Source: an uncultured Armatimonadota bacterium (GTDB lineage: Bacteria > Armatimonadota > Armatimonadia > Armatimonadales > Armatimonadaceae). From it: 34,378 nt of DNA. This document shows, in pieces, positions 1 through 7,979 of this stretch (positions within the stretch are counted from its first letter, which is position 1; each line of letters opens with the position of its first letter). The notes under the pieces are model-generated. The model was not told where the DNA came from. It searched no databases and saw nothing but the letters and a program-made list of their open reading frames with translations. The DNA lies in NCBI GenBank assembly GCA_903910385.1, contig CAIVZM010000068.1:1-34378 (forward strand). The letters are read 5' to 3'. The translations under genes and the position numbers were made by a program.

Positions 1-2
1 AA

Positions 3-356
3 AAACTCAACGTCAAGAATATGTCCTCTTCTCCCAAACCAAAACAGGATGAAGAGACAGGCGAGTATCTCCCTAATGGAGCCAGCCGTAAGGGGGGCTT
101 GAACAAAAGTATTTTAGACGCCTCCTGGTCGCAGTTTCGTACTGTTCTTACGCAAAAGGCTGCAAGCGCCGTTCGTAAGATAGTAGAAGTCAATCCTGCC
201 TATACCAGTCAAATTTGTTGCCGTTGTGGCAATATCGCTAAAAAACCATTGAAGCAGCGCTGGCATTTCTGTCCAATATGTTCGTTGTCGTTAGATAGAG
301 ACACCAACGCCGCTTTCAATATTCTTGCTCTGGGACTACAGAGCGTTGCAGATTAA
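3..356 (+). CDS. tnpB: TnpB (IS605 OrfB-type) RNA-guided nuclease, C-terminal part
   Basis: The frame is open to the left edge, so the 5' part lies outside the window. What remains is the end of the RuvC-like nuclease: a KxGLNKSILDASW-type segment, a treble-clef zinc ribbon with two CxxC pairs (CCRCG and CPIC) and the closing DRDTNAAFNI motif that carries the last RuvC aspartate. TnpB proteins cut DNA guided by an omega-RNA made from the element's right end. No premature stop or missing cysteine is seen in this part, so the protein may be intact. The transposase TnpA is not visible, and whether the element is autonomous cannot be judged. Confidence 0.9.
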   Translation, partial: KLNVKNMSSSPKPKQDEETGEYLPNGASRKGGLNKSILDASWSQFRTVLTQKAASAVRKIVEVNPAYTSQICCRCGNIAKKPLKQRWHFCPICSLSLDRDTNAAFNILALGLQSVAD

Positions 357-398
357 TCTGCAAAGAAGCCGCCGAATTTATTCGTGCGGAGTAGTCAC
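346..398 (+). mobile_element. Right end of an IS605/IS200-family element
   Basis: An 18-bp perfect palindrome, TTGCAGATTAATCTGCAA (346-363), spans the tnpB stop codon. Directly after it, positions 369-389 form a hairpin: CCGC pairs with GCGG and CGAA with TTCG, with one unpaired T at 385. A subterminal hairpin with an extrahelical T is the feature TnpA recognises in IS200/IS605 elements. The likely cleavage tetranucleotide TCAC lies at 395-398, about 9 nt past the hairpin. This segment would also be the 3' scaffold of the omega-RNA. The exact boundary is inferred, because the left end is not in the window. Confidence 0.7.
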
Positions 399-399
399 T

Positions 400-1416
400 A
401 TGAAAATCAGTCACGCACTTGCGCTTACCTTGTTTTTGTGCAGTCTTTCTCTGGGATCCCAGAGTCATGCGCAGTCGGAAGCGAGTACATCGTCAGGAGG
501 CGAGTATAAACCTGCAGATCGAAAGGCGAGTCGACAGGTCAAAGCTGTACTGAACTACCTTCTCAACCAGAGAGGCAAAGGGTTTATCAGCGGTCAGACG
601 GATCTGGCGGATGCGGAATGGATAAAGGCGAACACCGGAAAGTATCCCGCTATTCTGGGTATGGACTTTATGCATGTTCCCAAACGCATGGGCGGAGATG
701 TCAAAGACACCGCAACAGCAATCGACTGGTATCGCCAGAAGCGGGGGTTGGTCACTTTCCAGTGGCACTGGTCTTCGCCGTCCGGAGCGGAGAACCCCGG
801 TAGCGGTTTCAATACCAGAAACACCACATTCGATCTCGCCGCTGCGCTCAGCGACCCGAACTCATCGGACTACAAGGGACTGATTGAGGACATCGACGAT
901 GTCGCCGCAGAAATGAAAAAGATGTCGGACGCTCACGTTCCTATCCTGTTCCGACCTTTACATGAGGCGCAGGGGCGATGGTTCTGGTGGGGCGCCAAGG
1001 GTTCGGAGAACTGCGTCAAACTCTATAAAATCATTTTCGACAGGATGACCCGGCATCATCGGCTTCATAACCTTATCTGGGTATGGACGGCTTATCCCGC
1101 CTCACAGGGCAAGGGCGACCCCGCTGTCTGGTATCCGGGGGACGATTTTGTGGACATTATCGCAAGCGACTACAACGAAAAGAAGCAGGACTACGATGAT
1201 CTCGTCCGCCTGACGGCAGGAAAAAAGATGGTCGCTCTGGCGGAAACGATGAACGCACCGGATCCCAGCAAGGTACTGAACTCCACACCGTGGGTCTACT
1301 GGGTAACATGGGCTCGGCGCGACTGGAACAAGCGTAGCCCGGATGATATGAAGCAGGCTATAGCGCATCCACTCACCATCACGCTCGATCGCCTTCCCGA
1401 TGTCAGTAAATGGTAA
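400..1416 (+). CDS. Secreted GH26 family endo-beta-mannanase-like glycoside hydrolase
   Basis: The protein has 338 aa. Residues 1-24 form a signal peptide (MKISHA, hydrophobic core, cleavage near SHA-Q). The GH26 fold follows: SGQTD near residue 64, an RPLHEAQGRWFWW segment with the acid/base Glu189, and the ALAETMN segment with the likely nucleophile Glu282. GH26 enzymes mostly hydrolyse beta-1,4-mannans outside the cytoplasm. I chose the ATG at 400 because the signal peptide begins there; an upstream ATG at 325 would add residues encoded by the insertion sequence. The Shine-Dalgarno GGAG (388-391) lies inside the right end of the IS, so the element has replaced the native 5' region. Substrate choice (mannan or another beta-glycan) cannot be decided from the sequence. 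Confidence 0.88.
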   Translation: MKISHALALTLFLCSLSLGSQSHAQSEASTSSGGEYKPADRKASRQVKAVLNYLLNQRGKGFISGQTDLADAEWIKANTGKYPAILGMDFMHVPKRMGGDVKDTATAIDWYRQKRGLVTFQWHWSSPSGAENPGSGFNTRNTTFDLAAALSDPNSSDYKGLIEDIDDVAAEMKKMSDAHVPILFRPLHEAQGRWFWWGAKGSENCVKLYKIIFDRMTRHHRLHNLIWVWTAYPASQGKGDPAVWYPGDDFVDIIASDYNEKKQDYDDLVRLTAGKKMVALAETMNAPDPSKVLNSTPWVYWVTWARRDWNKRSPDDMKQAIAHPLTITLDRLPDVSKW

Positions 1417-1479
1417 ACGGCAAACGGCAAAGAACCGGGACGGGGCGTCATTGATGCTCTCTCGATAGGGCGCTCTATC

Positions 1480-2274
1480 CTACTCGTCCCACTCTTTCAG
1501 ATGTAAAGCCTGACTCCCAGGAATGCTTCGGACCAGTTCATGCGCTTTCCGTGCATCGTAAAACCCCTCCTCCTGAAAAAGATGAGCGAACTTACCATCC
1601 CGATCCAGGTTCAGTTCACGCATTTTCATCAGGAGTTCCCGCCACTGGGAAATTCCATACGACGGCCAGAGAACGCCTGCCTGACAATAGGAAGCATCGG
1701 CGAAATAACGGGGATTACCCTCGCCGCCCGGCATGGCTCGACGCGCATGCCACAGAGCGGAGTGAACGAGAACAGCGGAACCGGGCGGCAAATCGTTCAC
1801 TACCACCGTTCCCGGTAGCGTCTCCGTCTTCAGGAAGCTCAATGCTCCATTATTGACGACTGTCCGTTGCGTTCCAGGAATGAACATCAGGTCTCCGATA
1901 GTTCCATTCAGACCGTTGAAGTAATAGAAAAAGTGAACCATTGTGTGGGCGCGGTTGGTCTGGGGAATCTGCTCATAGTCCTGATGCCAGTTGGCAGGTC
2001 CCGCACCCTCCCCCTGACGCACGGCATGAAGATGATGGAACAGGAAATCCGGCCCCATGATATCTTCCGTGATTTCCATGATGCGCGGATGGCTGATAAG
2101 GGAACCGAGATGGGGATATTCGCAAATGAAGGGAACGTTCCCGCCACTGGCGCGCGCCGACTCTAACTCATCGATATCGCTCTTCAGAGCGGCGCATTCC
2201 GCCTCATCGAAAAACCGTTCAAAAACGAGATAACCATCCTGAAGAAAGGCGCTTTTCTGAGCATCCGTTAGCAT
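1480..2274 (-). CDS. Phytanoyl-CoA dioxygenase (PhyH) family Fe(II)/2-oxoglutarate oxygenase
   Basis: The protein has 264 aa, the usual length for bacterial PhyH members. The N-terminus (QKSAFLQDGYLVFERFFDEAE) is the standard PhyH opening. The iron-binding facial triad is visible as H97-x-D99 in ANWHQDYE, with a distal His in HSALWH (most likely H176), followed by Arg178 for 2-oxoglutarate. Such enzymes hydroxylate small organic substrates, and bacterial paralogs are usually of unknown substrate. The gene is divergent from the DgoD-like gene with 202 bp between them, so the two may share regulation. No signal peptide is present, so the enzyme is cytoplasmic. Confidence 0.85.
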   Translation of the reverse strand: MLTDAQKSAFLQDGYLVFERFFDEAECAALKSDIDELESARASGGNVPFICEYPHLGSLISHPRIMEITEDIMGPDFLFHHLHAVRQGEGAGPANWHQDYEQIPQTNRAHTMVHFFYYFNGLNGTIGDLMFIPGTQRTVVNNGALSFLKTETLPGTVVVNDLPPGSAVLVHSALWHARRAMPGGEGNPRYFADASYCQAGVLWPSYGISQWRELLMKMRELNLDRDGKFAHLFQEEGFYDARKAHELVRSIPGSQALHLKEWDE

Positions 2275-2323
2275 TGTCTGTCACTTTCTCTCTTAAACGA
2301 ATCCGATCCTGAAACATCAGTTA

Positions 2324-2338
2324 CGAAAACGTCTTTCG
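2324..2338. promoter_or_regulatory. Possible operator palindrome in the divergent PhyH/dehydratase intergenic region
   Basis: CGAAAACGTCTTTCG has 5-bp inverted arms (CGAAA and TTTCG) around a 5-bp centre, a shape like LacI/GalR-family operators. It lies 50 bp upstream of the PhyH start, between two divergent genes. No LacI-type gene is in the window, so this is a weak suggestion. Confidence 0.25.
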
Positions 2339-2476
2339 ACAATAGCGGAATCTTTTCCTTTTGCGCTGAATATGATTGACCATAAAGGATATCGCACGGT
2401 CTACGTTCAAACAAAACAATCCAGGAAGAGAAGAATCTCAGCGCAGTAAAGATTCAATCCATCATAAGGAACCGTC

Positions 2477-3655
2477 ATGAAGATCGTCGCGGTGGAATCC
2501 CATGTTTGTAATGCACGCATGCGAAACTGGATTTTTGTCAAAGTAGTCACCGACCAACCTGGTCTATGGGGATGGGGAGAAGCGACACTAGAATGGCACA
2601 CTCGCTCTGTCATCGGAGCGATCGAAGACCTCACACCACTCTTGATCGGGCAGGATCCCACACGAATTGAATACCTCTGGCAACGGATGTACCGCCAGCA
2701 CTTCTGGCATGGCAACGGCATCGTGCGCGGCACGGCGATTTCAGGAATCGATATCGCCTTATGGGATATTCTGGGGAAATCGCTTGGGGTTCCCTGCCAT
2801 AAACTCTGGGGCGGTCCAGTCCGCGATTATATCCGCCTCTATTCCCACCTGGGCGGCGGAAAGATGGAAGATTTCTATCAAACAGACCCGACGGACTCTT
2901 CCCGATTCGCAGAACTGGCATTGGCGACCGTAGCGGAAGGCTTTACTGCGTTTAAGACAATGGCGGTTCCGGAAACTATGCCGCTGGAAGGACTGCGCCC
3001 GATACACTACGCAGAAAAGTGCGTTGCCGCAATGCGCGAAGCGGTTGGGAACGATATCGACATTATGGTAGATTGCCATGCCCGTCCATCGCCCCGTATG
3101 GGACACCTCTTCGCGACGGCGCTGGAACCTTATGGTCTTTACTGGTTTGAAGAACCGTGCTGGCCGGAAACCCTCGATGATATTGCAGCAATTCAACGAG
3201 CGGTTCGAACCCCTATAGCCACCGGCGAGCGGATGGTGGGAATCTGGGCTTTTCGTGAGCTTCTGGAAAAGCGCGCCTGCTCGGTCATCCAGCCGGATAT
3301 CACTCACTGCGGCGGCCTTTCCGAAGTACGTCGGATCGCCGCGCTTGCGGAGGCTTACCGGGTCTCTCTCGCCCCACATAACCCACAGGGACCGGTCAGT
3401 ACGGCGGCATCTCTGGAATTCGGCTTCTCCGCCCCTTCCTATATTATATGTGAGAGCGTCCATCGGGATGTACCGTGGCGTCAGGACGTTTGTACGGAAT
3501 CGTATGTCGTCGAAGCTCAGGGACGAATTGTCCGTCCCGGTGATGCGCCGGGTCTCGGAGTCGAGATCAATGTGGCGGAAGTAGCGAAATACCCCTTCCA
3601 GCAAGAAGCCCCGATGGAGAGCTTTTATGCGGACGGCGCTGTGGGAGACTGGTAG
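2477..3655 (+). CDS. Mandelate racemase/muconate lactonizing enzyme family protein, D-galactonate dehydratase-like
   Basis: The protein has 392 aa and belongs to the enolase superfamily. The capping domain (about 1-120) has WGWGEA and [14 protein letters not shown]. In the barrel the metal ligands appear as D199 (MVDCHAR), E225 (WFEEP) and E251 (TGERM). H201 directly after the first ligand and H301 in LAPHNPQGP are the acid/base pair seen in the DgoD subgroup, which dehydrates D-galactonate or related sugar acids to 2-keto-3-deoxy acids. A Shine-Dalgarno AAGGA sits 7-8 nt before the ATG. The real substrate may be another aldonate. It heads a block of sugar-oxidising enzymes, which fits a sugar-acid pathway. 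Confidence 0.87.
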   Translation: MKIVAVESHVCNARMRNWIFVKVVTDQPGLWGWGEATLEWHTRSVIGAIEDLTPLLIGQDPTRIEYLWQRMYRQHFWHGNGIVRGTAISGIDIALWDILGKSLGVPCHKLWGGPVRDYIRLYSHLGGGKMEDFYQTDPTDSSRFAELALATVAEGFTAFKTMAVPETMPLEGLRPIHYAEKCVAAMREAVGNDIDIMVDCHARPSPRMGHLFATALEPYGLYWFEEPCWPETLDDIAAIQRAVRTPIATGERMVGIWAFRELLEKRACSVIQPDITHCGGLSEVRRIAALAEAYRVSLAPHNPQGPVSTAASLEFGFSAPSYIICESVHRDVPWRQDVCTESYVVEAQGRIVRPGDAPGLGVEINVAEVAKYPFQQEAPMESFYADGAVGDW

Positions 3656-4058
3656 CGCTTCAATGCGGACGAAAGGATTGCCCCTGTTCGTCAGTGCGAT
3701 ACGGAGAAAACTAAAACCTGCGAGTATGGTCATCTCTGTGCGTAAATAAAATAGTTTAGTAAGCAAAATTATGACAAAAGATAGCGTATATCTCTTTAAA
3801 TCGACACGTCCAGCGCTCGTAAGCATCTGGGCTGGCGTCGATCGCCCTGATCGATTCCGCCGTCTTGAATGAGTGTCGTTTCATCACTCGCGAGAATGGA
3901 ACGGCATGGAATCGTATCGCTCCTGCCAAATATCCCGCCTCAAATGTCGCACAGGAGAACAGGAAGCATTGCTCGTAGAGGCAGGATTTTTGCGATGGAA
4001 GCATCAATCAATCAATCAGAATTTAACTATAACGATGACGGGATAAATAGTGAGAACG
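3656..4058. other. 403-bp intergenic stretch without a recognisable gene
   Basis: Both strands contain only short open frames with no family likeness. A short ATCA tandem run lies near 4003-4018. The AT-rich part around 3740-3790 could hold a promoter, but I see no convincing -35/-10 pair. It may be a decayed gene. Confidence 0.4.
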
Positions 4059-4865
4059 ATGGCGGAAAAGAATCTGATGGGCGAAGTCGCCCTGATTACC
4101 GGGTCGGGGCGAGGGTTGGGGCGAGCGATCGCCGAAAGACTCGCCGAGGCGGGTGCGGCGGTGGCGATCCATGATGTGTCCGAAAACGCTCCGGCGGAAT
4201 TCGGAGAAGCGGAAAATTTAGAGGCGGTGCATCAGCGATTTGCTGAGTATGGCGTCCCCACTATCGCTGTCACCGGCGATATCGCCGATCCAAACTCGGT
4301 AAGCGCCATGAAGGATCAGATAGAAGCGAAACTCGGACCATTATCGATACTGGTCAACTGCGCGGGAGGCGATATTGCGGCGAAAGGCGGCAAACCCAAA
4401 CCCAACGATGCATTGGGCATTCCGTTAGAGGATACGCGGGCGATTTTTGATCGTAATCTGATTGGAACCATACTGGTCTGCCAGATTTTTTGCCCCGGCA
4501 TGCAGGAACGACGACGCGGGAGCGTGATCAATATCGGTTCGACCGCCGCGCATGCCGGTTTCGAAGATGGCGTCATCTATGCTGTCGCGAAAGCGGGAGT
4601 TGTACATTACACCCGATGCCTCGCCAAAGCGTTGCGCCCTCATAATGTCCGGGTGAACGCCGTCAGCCCCGGTCCCACAGCGACCGCCCGTTTTAAGGCG
4701 ACTCGCCCCACCGATCCCGCAATGTTCAATGAGGAAAATCTGATTCGCTACGGCGCGCCCCGGGATATCGCAGATGCCGTCGCCTTTCTGGCAAGCGATT
4801 CCGCACGATGGATCGATGGTCAGGTGATCTGCGTGGACGGCGGTTCCAGTTTGTATCCAATCTGA
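4059..4865 (+). CDS. Short-chain dehydrogenase/reductase (SDR)
   Basis: The protein has 268 aa and is a classical SDR. It shows the cofactor motif TGSGRGLG (14-21), the NCAGG motif (100-104), catalytic Ser161, and Tyr174-xxx-Lys178 in YAVAK. The C-terminal part has PGPT and the closing FLASD...DGQVICVDGG block. SDRs of this class use NAD(P)(H) to oxidise or reduce alcohols and sugars. A GTG three codons upstream (4050) is an alternative start preceded by GGGA; I prefer the ATG because the protein then begins with the usual short lead into beta-1. The substrate is unknown; its position suggests a sugar or sugar acid. Confidence 0.88.
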   Translation: MAEKNLMGEVALITGSGRGLGRAIAERLAEAGAAVAIHDVSENAPAEFGEAENLEAVHQRFAEYGVPTIAVTGDIADPNSVSAMKDQIEAKLGPLSILVNCAGGDIAAKGGKPKPNDALGIPLEDTRAIFDRNLIGTILVCQIFCPGMQERRRGSVINIGSTAAHAGFEDGVIYAVAKAGVVHYTRCLAKALRPHNVRVNAVSPGPTATARFKATRPTDPAMFNEENLIRYGAPRDIADAVAFLASDSARWIDGQVICVDGGSSLYPI

Positions 4866-4902
4866 AACTTCCTTTCCATGAATGTAAAGCGAGCAGGAAA
4901 AC

Positions 4903-4936
4903 GGGCGAGCGCAGTTAACTGCTCTCGCCCTCTTTT
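4903..4936. terminator. Rho-independent terminator between convergent SDR and epimerase genes
   Basis: GGGCGAG-C-GCAGTT / AACTGC-T-CTCGCCC (4903-4930) forms a near-perfect 14-position stem with a single mismatch, followed by TCTTTT. A run of A before the stem makes it usable for the minus-strand gene as well. Confidence 0.75.
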
Positions 4937-4949
4937 GCAATAACTTTCG

Positions 4950-5795
4950 TTATTTTTCCGGCGATGTTGCGGATGCCGGAACGACATCGCGCCAGCTTCG
5001 CGTCGGTTGCCAGTCCAGAACTCTTTTCGCTTGCGTGGTATCCATCAGAGCGCGATCCGGGTTTTCGGCGAACCATTCCTGCATTGGGACACGCCAGGGA
5101 ATATCCGGATAATGCTCCTCGATCAGGGACGCAGTAGGGCCGGTACGCGAAATATCGTCGGCGCAAAGCAGGAACGCATGATAACCGGTCACTGGCTTTG
5201 TGAGAGAGAGATAAACGGCATCCGCGACATCGTCTATATCTACATACCCCCAAAAATCTCCGATAGCGCCCGGAGAGTTTTGCATCCGGTCCCAACGCTC
5301 GTAATAGCTACGCTCCGAAACAAACATAGGGCGAAGGCTGATGATTTCCATTCCCCAGCGATCAACAAAAGCGCGGCAAGTCTCCTCACTGATATGCTTT
5401 GCGATCTGGTACGGGGTTAACGGATGATGCGGATAATCATCCCCGACCGGGAAGTACAGCGGTGGGCGATGCCCACCGACAGCGCCAAGCGCATTCACGC
5501 TGGAAAAGTGGACAACACGCTTGATGCCTTCCTCAAGAGCGGAAAGCAGGATATTCCAGGTTCCCTGCGCATTACTGGCGAAAACCGCTTCTTCATGGCC
5601 TTTTCGGTCAGAGGGAATCGCTCCGGCGTGTACAATCGCATCGACTCCGCGTACCGCGTCGCGCACCTGCGCGAAATCGCGCAGATCAAAACCATTGATC
5701 GTGTCGAATCCTCGCGTTTCATGCCCATGCGAATGCAGAAGGGCGACGACGCGCTTACCAATGCGTCCGGCATCGCCGGTAACCAGAATCGTCAT
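4950..5795 (-). CDS. NAD-dependent epimerase/dehydratase (extended SDR), uronate-dehydrogenase or sugar-epimerase type
   Basis: The protein has 281 aa. An N-terminal Rossmann fold carries G7-xx-G10-xx-G13. Next come the VDAIVHAGA strand, the HFSSVNALG strand with the catalytic Ser near 98-99, and the catalytic pair Tyr129-xxx-Lys133 (YQIAK). A C-terminal substrate lobe follows. The family interconverts or oxidises nucleotide sugars or free sugars. The short length and lack of an epimerase-specific tail fit uronate dehydrogenase-like members, but this is not decisive. A purine-rich AGAGGAA precedes the ATG on the minus strand. It is divergent from the next gene across 174 bp. Confidence 0.82.
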   Translation of the reverse strand: MTILVTGDAGRIGKRVVALLHSHGHETRGFDTINGFDLRDFAQVRDAVRGVDAIVHAGAIPSDRKGHEEAVFASNAQGTWNILLSALEEGIKRVVHFSSVNALGAVGGHRPPLYFPVGDDYPHHPLTPYQIAKHISEETCRAFVDRWGMEIISLRPMFVSERSYYERWDRMQNSPGAIGDFWGYVDIDDVADAVYLSLTKPVTGYHAFLLCADDISRTGPTASLIEEHYPDIPWRVPMQEWFAENPDRALMDTTQAKRVLDWQPTRSWRDVVPASATSPEK

Positions 5796-5969
5796 ATTTC
5801 CTCTAACTTCGAGTCCGGCGCGTTCCCGGACGTTTCCATCATCATTTCTTATCCTATAGGAAACTCCTTCATAATACCCTTAGAATCGTTATTTCTATCG
5901 ACAGCAGGAAACAGATACAAAAAGACACAATCTGCCTACAGGGAAAAAATTCAACGACGAGGATAAATC

Positions 5970-6818
5970 ATGCAAACGGTGGCATTATTTGGCGCAGGCG
6001 GAAAAATGGGAATGCGTCTGACCCGTAATCTGGCGAAGAATCCGGCGTATCAAATGCTTTATGTGGAGGTCAGCGATACAGGCAATGAAAGCCTCGCGGA
6101 GTTCGGTCTTGCCCCGACGCCACAGAGTGACGCATTGCAATCGGCGGATATTGTGATCCTCGCGCTGCCAGATCGAATAATTGGAAAGGTGGCGCACGAA
6201 ATCGTCCCAATCATTCGAGCGGGAGTAATGGTAATGACGCTGGATCCCGCTGCGCCCTACGCTGGGGATTTACCAGATCGTGGAGACATTTCGTATTTTG
6301 TGACCCACCCCTGCCACCCCTCCGTTTTTAACTATGATGCGACGCCGGACGAACGTCGAGACTTTTTCGGGGGTGTCAAAGCGCCGCAGGCAATCGTTTG
6401 CGCTCTCATGCAAGGGCCGGAGGAGGACTATGCACGCGGAGAAGCCCTCGCAAGCGCCATGTACGCTCCGGTGACACGCTCCCACAGGGTGACAGTCGAG
6501 CAAATGGCGATATTAGAACCGGCGATGGCGGAAACGGTCGCCGCGTGTTGTATCACTATCATTCGGGAAGCAATGGATGAAGCGATAAAGAGGGGCGTCC
6601 CGGAAGAAGCGGCGCGTGACTTTCTTTATGGTCATGTCAATATTCCGCTCGCCATCGTTTTTGGCGAAATCGGCTCTCCTTTCTCGGACGGTGCGAAACT
6701 GATTATCGAACACGGCAAGCGGTATCTGTTCAAATCTGACTGGAAACGCGTCTTCGAACCGGAGGAAGTCAAAGCGCAGGTAACGGCAATCGTGCGAGGG
6801 ACGCCACCGCTCGATTGA
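5970..6818 (+). CDS. NAD(P)-binding oxidoreductase with phosphogluconate dehydrogenase-type C-terminal domain (PDGH_C)
   Basis: The protein has 282 aa. Residues 1-120 are a Rossmann domain with GAGGKMG (8-14) and the DIVILALPD strand typical of beta-hydroxyacid dehydrogenases. The second half is all-helical, with HPCHPSVFN near residue 112 and GHVNIPLAIVFG near 222, as in proteins labelled phosphogluconate dehydrogenase (NADP, decarboxylating) C-terminal. Characterised relatives include D-apionate oxidoisomerases, so an oxidation/isomerisation of a sugar acid is a reasonable guess, not an assignment. A good Shine-Dalgarno (GAGGA) precedes the ATG. It stands apart from the GT operon downstream. 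Confidence 0.75.
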   Translation: MQTVALFGAGGKMGMRLTRNLAKNPAYQMLYVEVSDTGNESLAEFGLAPTPQSDALQSADIVILALPDRIIGKVAHEIVPIIRAGVMVMTLDPAAPYAGDLPDRGDISYFVTHPCHPSVFNYDATPDERRDFFGGVKAPQAIVCALMQGPEEDYARGEALASAMYAPVTRSHRVTVEQMAILEPAMAETVAACCITIIREAMDEAIKRGVPEEAARDFLYGHVNIPLAIVFGEIGSPFSDGAKLIIEHGKRYLFKSDWKRVFEPEEVKAQVTAIVRGTPPLD

Positions 6819-6892
6819 ATCGGTTTGTCGTAGCAGGTGGGGTGCAGTCATGGCATCAAAGCCCTGCCCCCTTGTCGCAGGTCACTGCCTGA

Positions 6893-6898
6893 TATAAT
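6893..6898 (+). promoter_or_regulatory. -10 element of the glycosyltransferase operon, leaderless geometry
   Basis: A perfect TATAAT ends 10 nt before the ATG at 6909, placing the transcription start almost on the start codon. The upstream TTGTCG (6872-6877) is only 15 bp away, so the -35 is poorly defined. Confidence 0.55.
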
Positions 6899-6908
6899 CT
6901 AGGGTCTT

Positions 6909-7979
6909 ATGTCCGTCTCATTCCCTGTCGCTGATCACTACGGATTGAACCGTATTTTGCTGGTAAAGCTATCCTCCCTCGGGGATATCGTGCATGCTTT
7001 GCCTTTACTGGAGGCGCTACGGGCAGGGTTGGGCAAGCAGGCGCACATTGCCTGGGCGATTCGCGGAAAATTCGCGGAATTGCTGGAGGGAAATCCGTTT
7101 CTGGATGCGGTGTACCCCCTCGAAGACAGCAGTCCTGAGTCCATTCTACGCTTTGGCAAGACCCTGCGTAACCAGCGGTTCGACGTCACTCTCGATACAC
7201 AGGGGCTTTTGGTTTCCGGATTCATCACCCGCCTTTCCGGCGCCCCCTTACGCATCGGCATGGATGCGAACCGTGAGGGTAACGCCTTTTTCCTGACCCA
7301 TCCTGTGGTTGGCGCAAAACAGCGAATTCACATGGTGGATAAACTGATGGGGTTCTGTAACGCGGTCGGGATTCCCCCTCTCCCGGTAGCGCCGCAAATA
7401 TATCTGGTGGAGGGCGAGAAACGTACCGCCTCAGCATTACTCGCCGATGCGAAGCGAAAGGGGCCGGTCATCGGTTGTATTGTGGGGGCGTCCACACCGG
7501 AAAAAACGTATCCGGCGACGCAATGGGTGGAGGTAGCGCTACAGTTGGCGAATCAGGGAGCGCAGGTCGTTCTACTTGGAGGAACAAAAGAAGCGGAAGC
7601 GGCGGCGGAAATCACCGCACAATCGAAGGGAGCTATAACAGTAAATCTGGTGGGGAAGACGCCGGTGCGAACGCTGGCTTCGACGCTCGCTCTCTGCAAT
7701 ATTATTGTCGGCGGGGATTCCGGGCCAACCCACCTTGCAGTAAGCGTCGGAACGCCCGTCGTAGGTTTGTATGGCGTTACGGATCCCGTGCGAACCGGGC
7801 CGCAATGGGGGTCTGCTATCTCCCTGGTTCTGGATTATGCCGAAAAGGATGCTCCGTCCGAAACGCGTCGTCCCCGTCATTCGTCGCTGACGGACGCACT
7901 GTCCCGCATCCCGTCAAAAGCGGTTTCCGATGCCGCTATGGAACTTCTGCGTCGCGCATCTGTCGAGAAGGCGTCATGA
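6909..7979 (+). CDS. Glycosyltransferase family 9 (heptosyltransferase-like), first of six
   Basis: The protein has 356 aa and a GT-B fold. The N-terminal motif ILLVKLSSLGDIVHALPLLEAL is the GT9 signature. The C-terminal donor-binding half has GCIVGASTPEKTYPATQW and VGGDSGPTHLAVSVGTPVVGLYG. GT9 enzymes such as WaaC/WaaF add ADP-activated heptose to lipopolysaccharide core on the inner-membrane cytoplasmic side. Unlike four of its siblings it lacks the C-terminal Cys-rich CxPC...CM tail and instead ends like WaaC. The stop overlaps the next start (ATGA), so translation is coupled. The actual sugar is unknown. Confidence 0.87.
   Translation: MSVSFPVADHYGLNRILLVKLSSLGDIVHALPLLEALRAGLGKQAHIAWAIRGKFAELLEGNPFLDAVYPLEDSSPESILRFGKTLRNQRFDVTLDTQGLLVSGFITRLSGAPLRIGMDANREGNAFFLTHPVVGAKQRIHMVDKLMGFCNAVGIPPLPVAPQIYLVEGEKRTASALLADAKRKGPVIGCIVGASTPEKTYPATQWVEVALQLANQGAQVVLLGGTKEAEAAAEITAQSKGAITVNLVGKTPVRTLASTLALCNIIVGGDSGPTHLAVSVGTPVVGLYGVTDPVRTGPQWGSAISLVLDYAEKDAPSETRRPRHSSLTDALSRIPSKAVSDAAMELLRRASVEKAS

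Noticed and set aside
1417-1479. Terminator after the GH26 gene (GATAG...CTATC)
   Set aside because: The stem is only five base pairs and has no T-run.
2759-3826. Long minus-strand ORF (355 codons) opposite the dehydratase
   Set aside because: It lies antisense to a clear enolase-superfamily gene, and its translation is Arg/Ile-rich without any motif.
5424-5966. Plus-strand ORF of 180 codons
   Set aside because: It runs antisense through the epimerase gene and its upstream region; composition is typical of a shadow frame.
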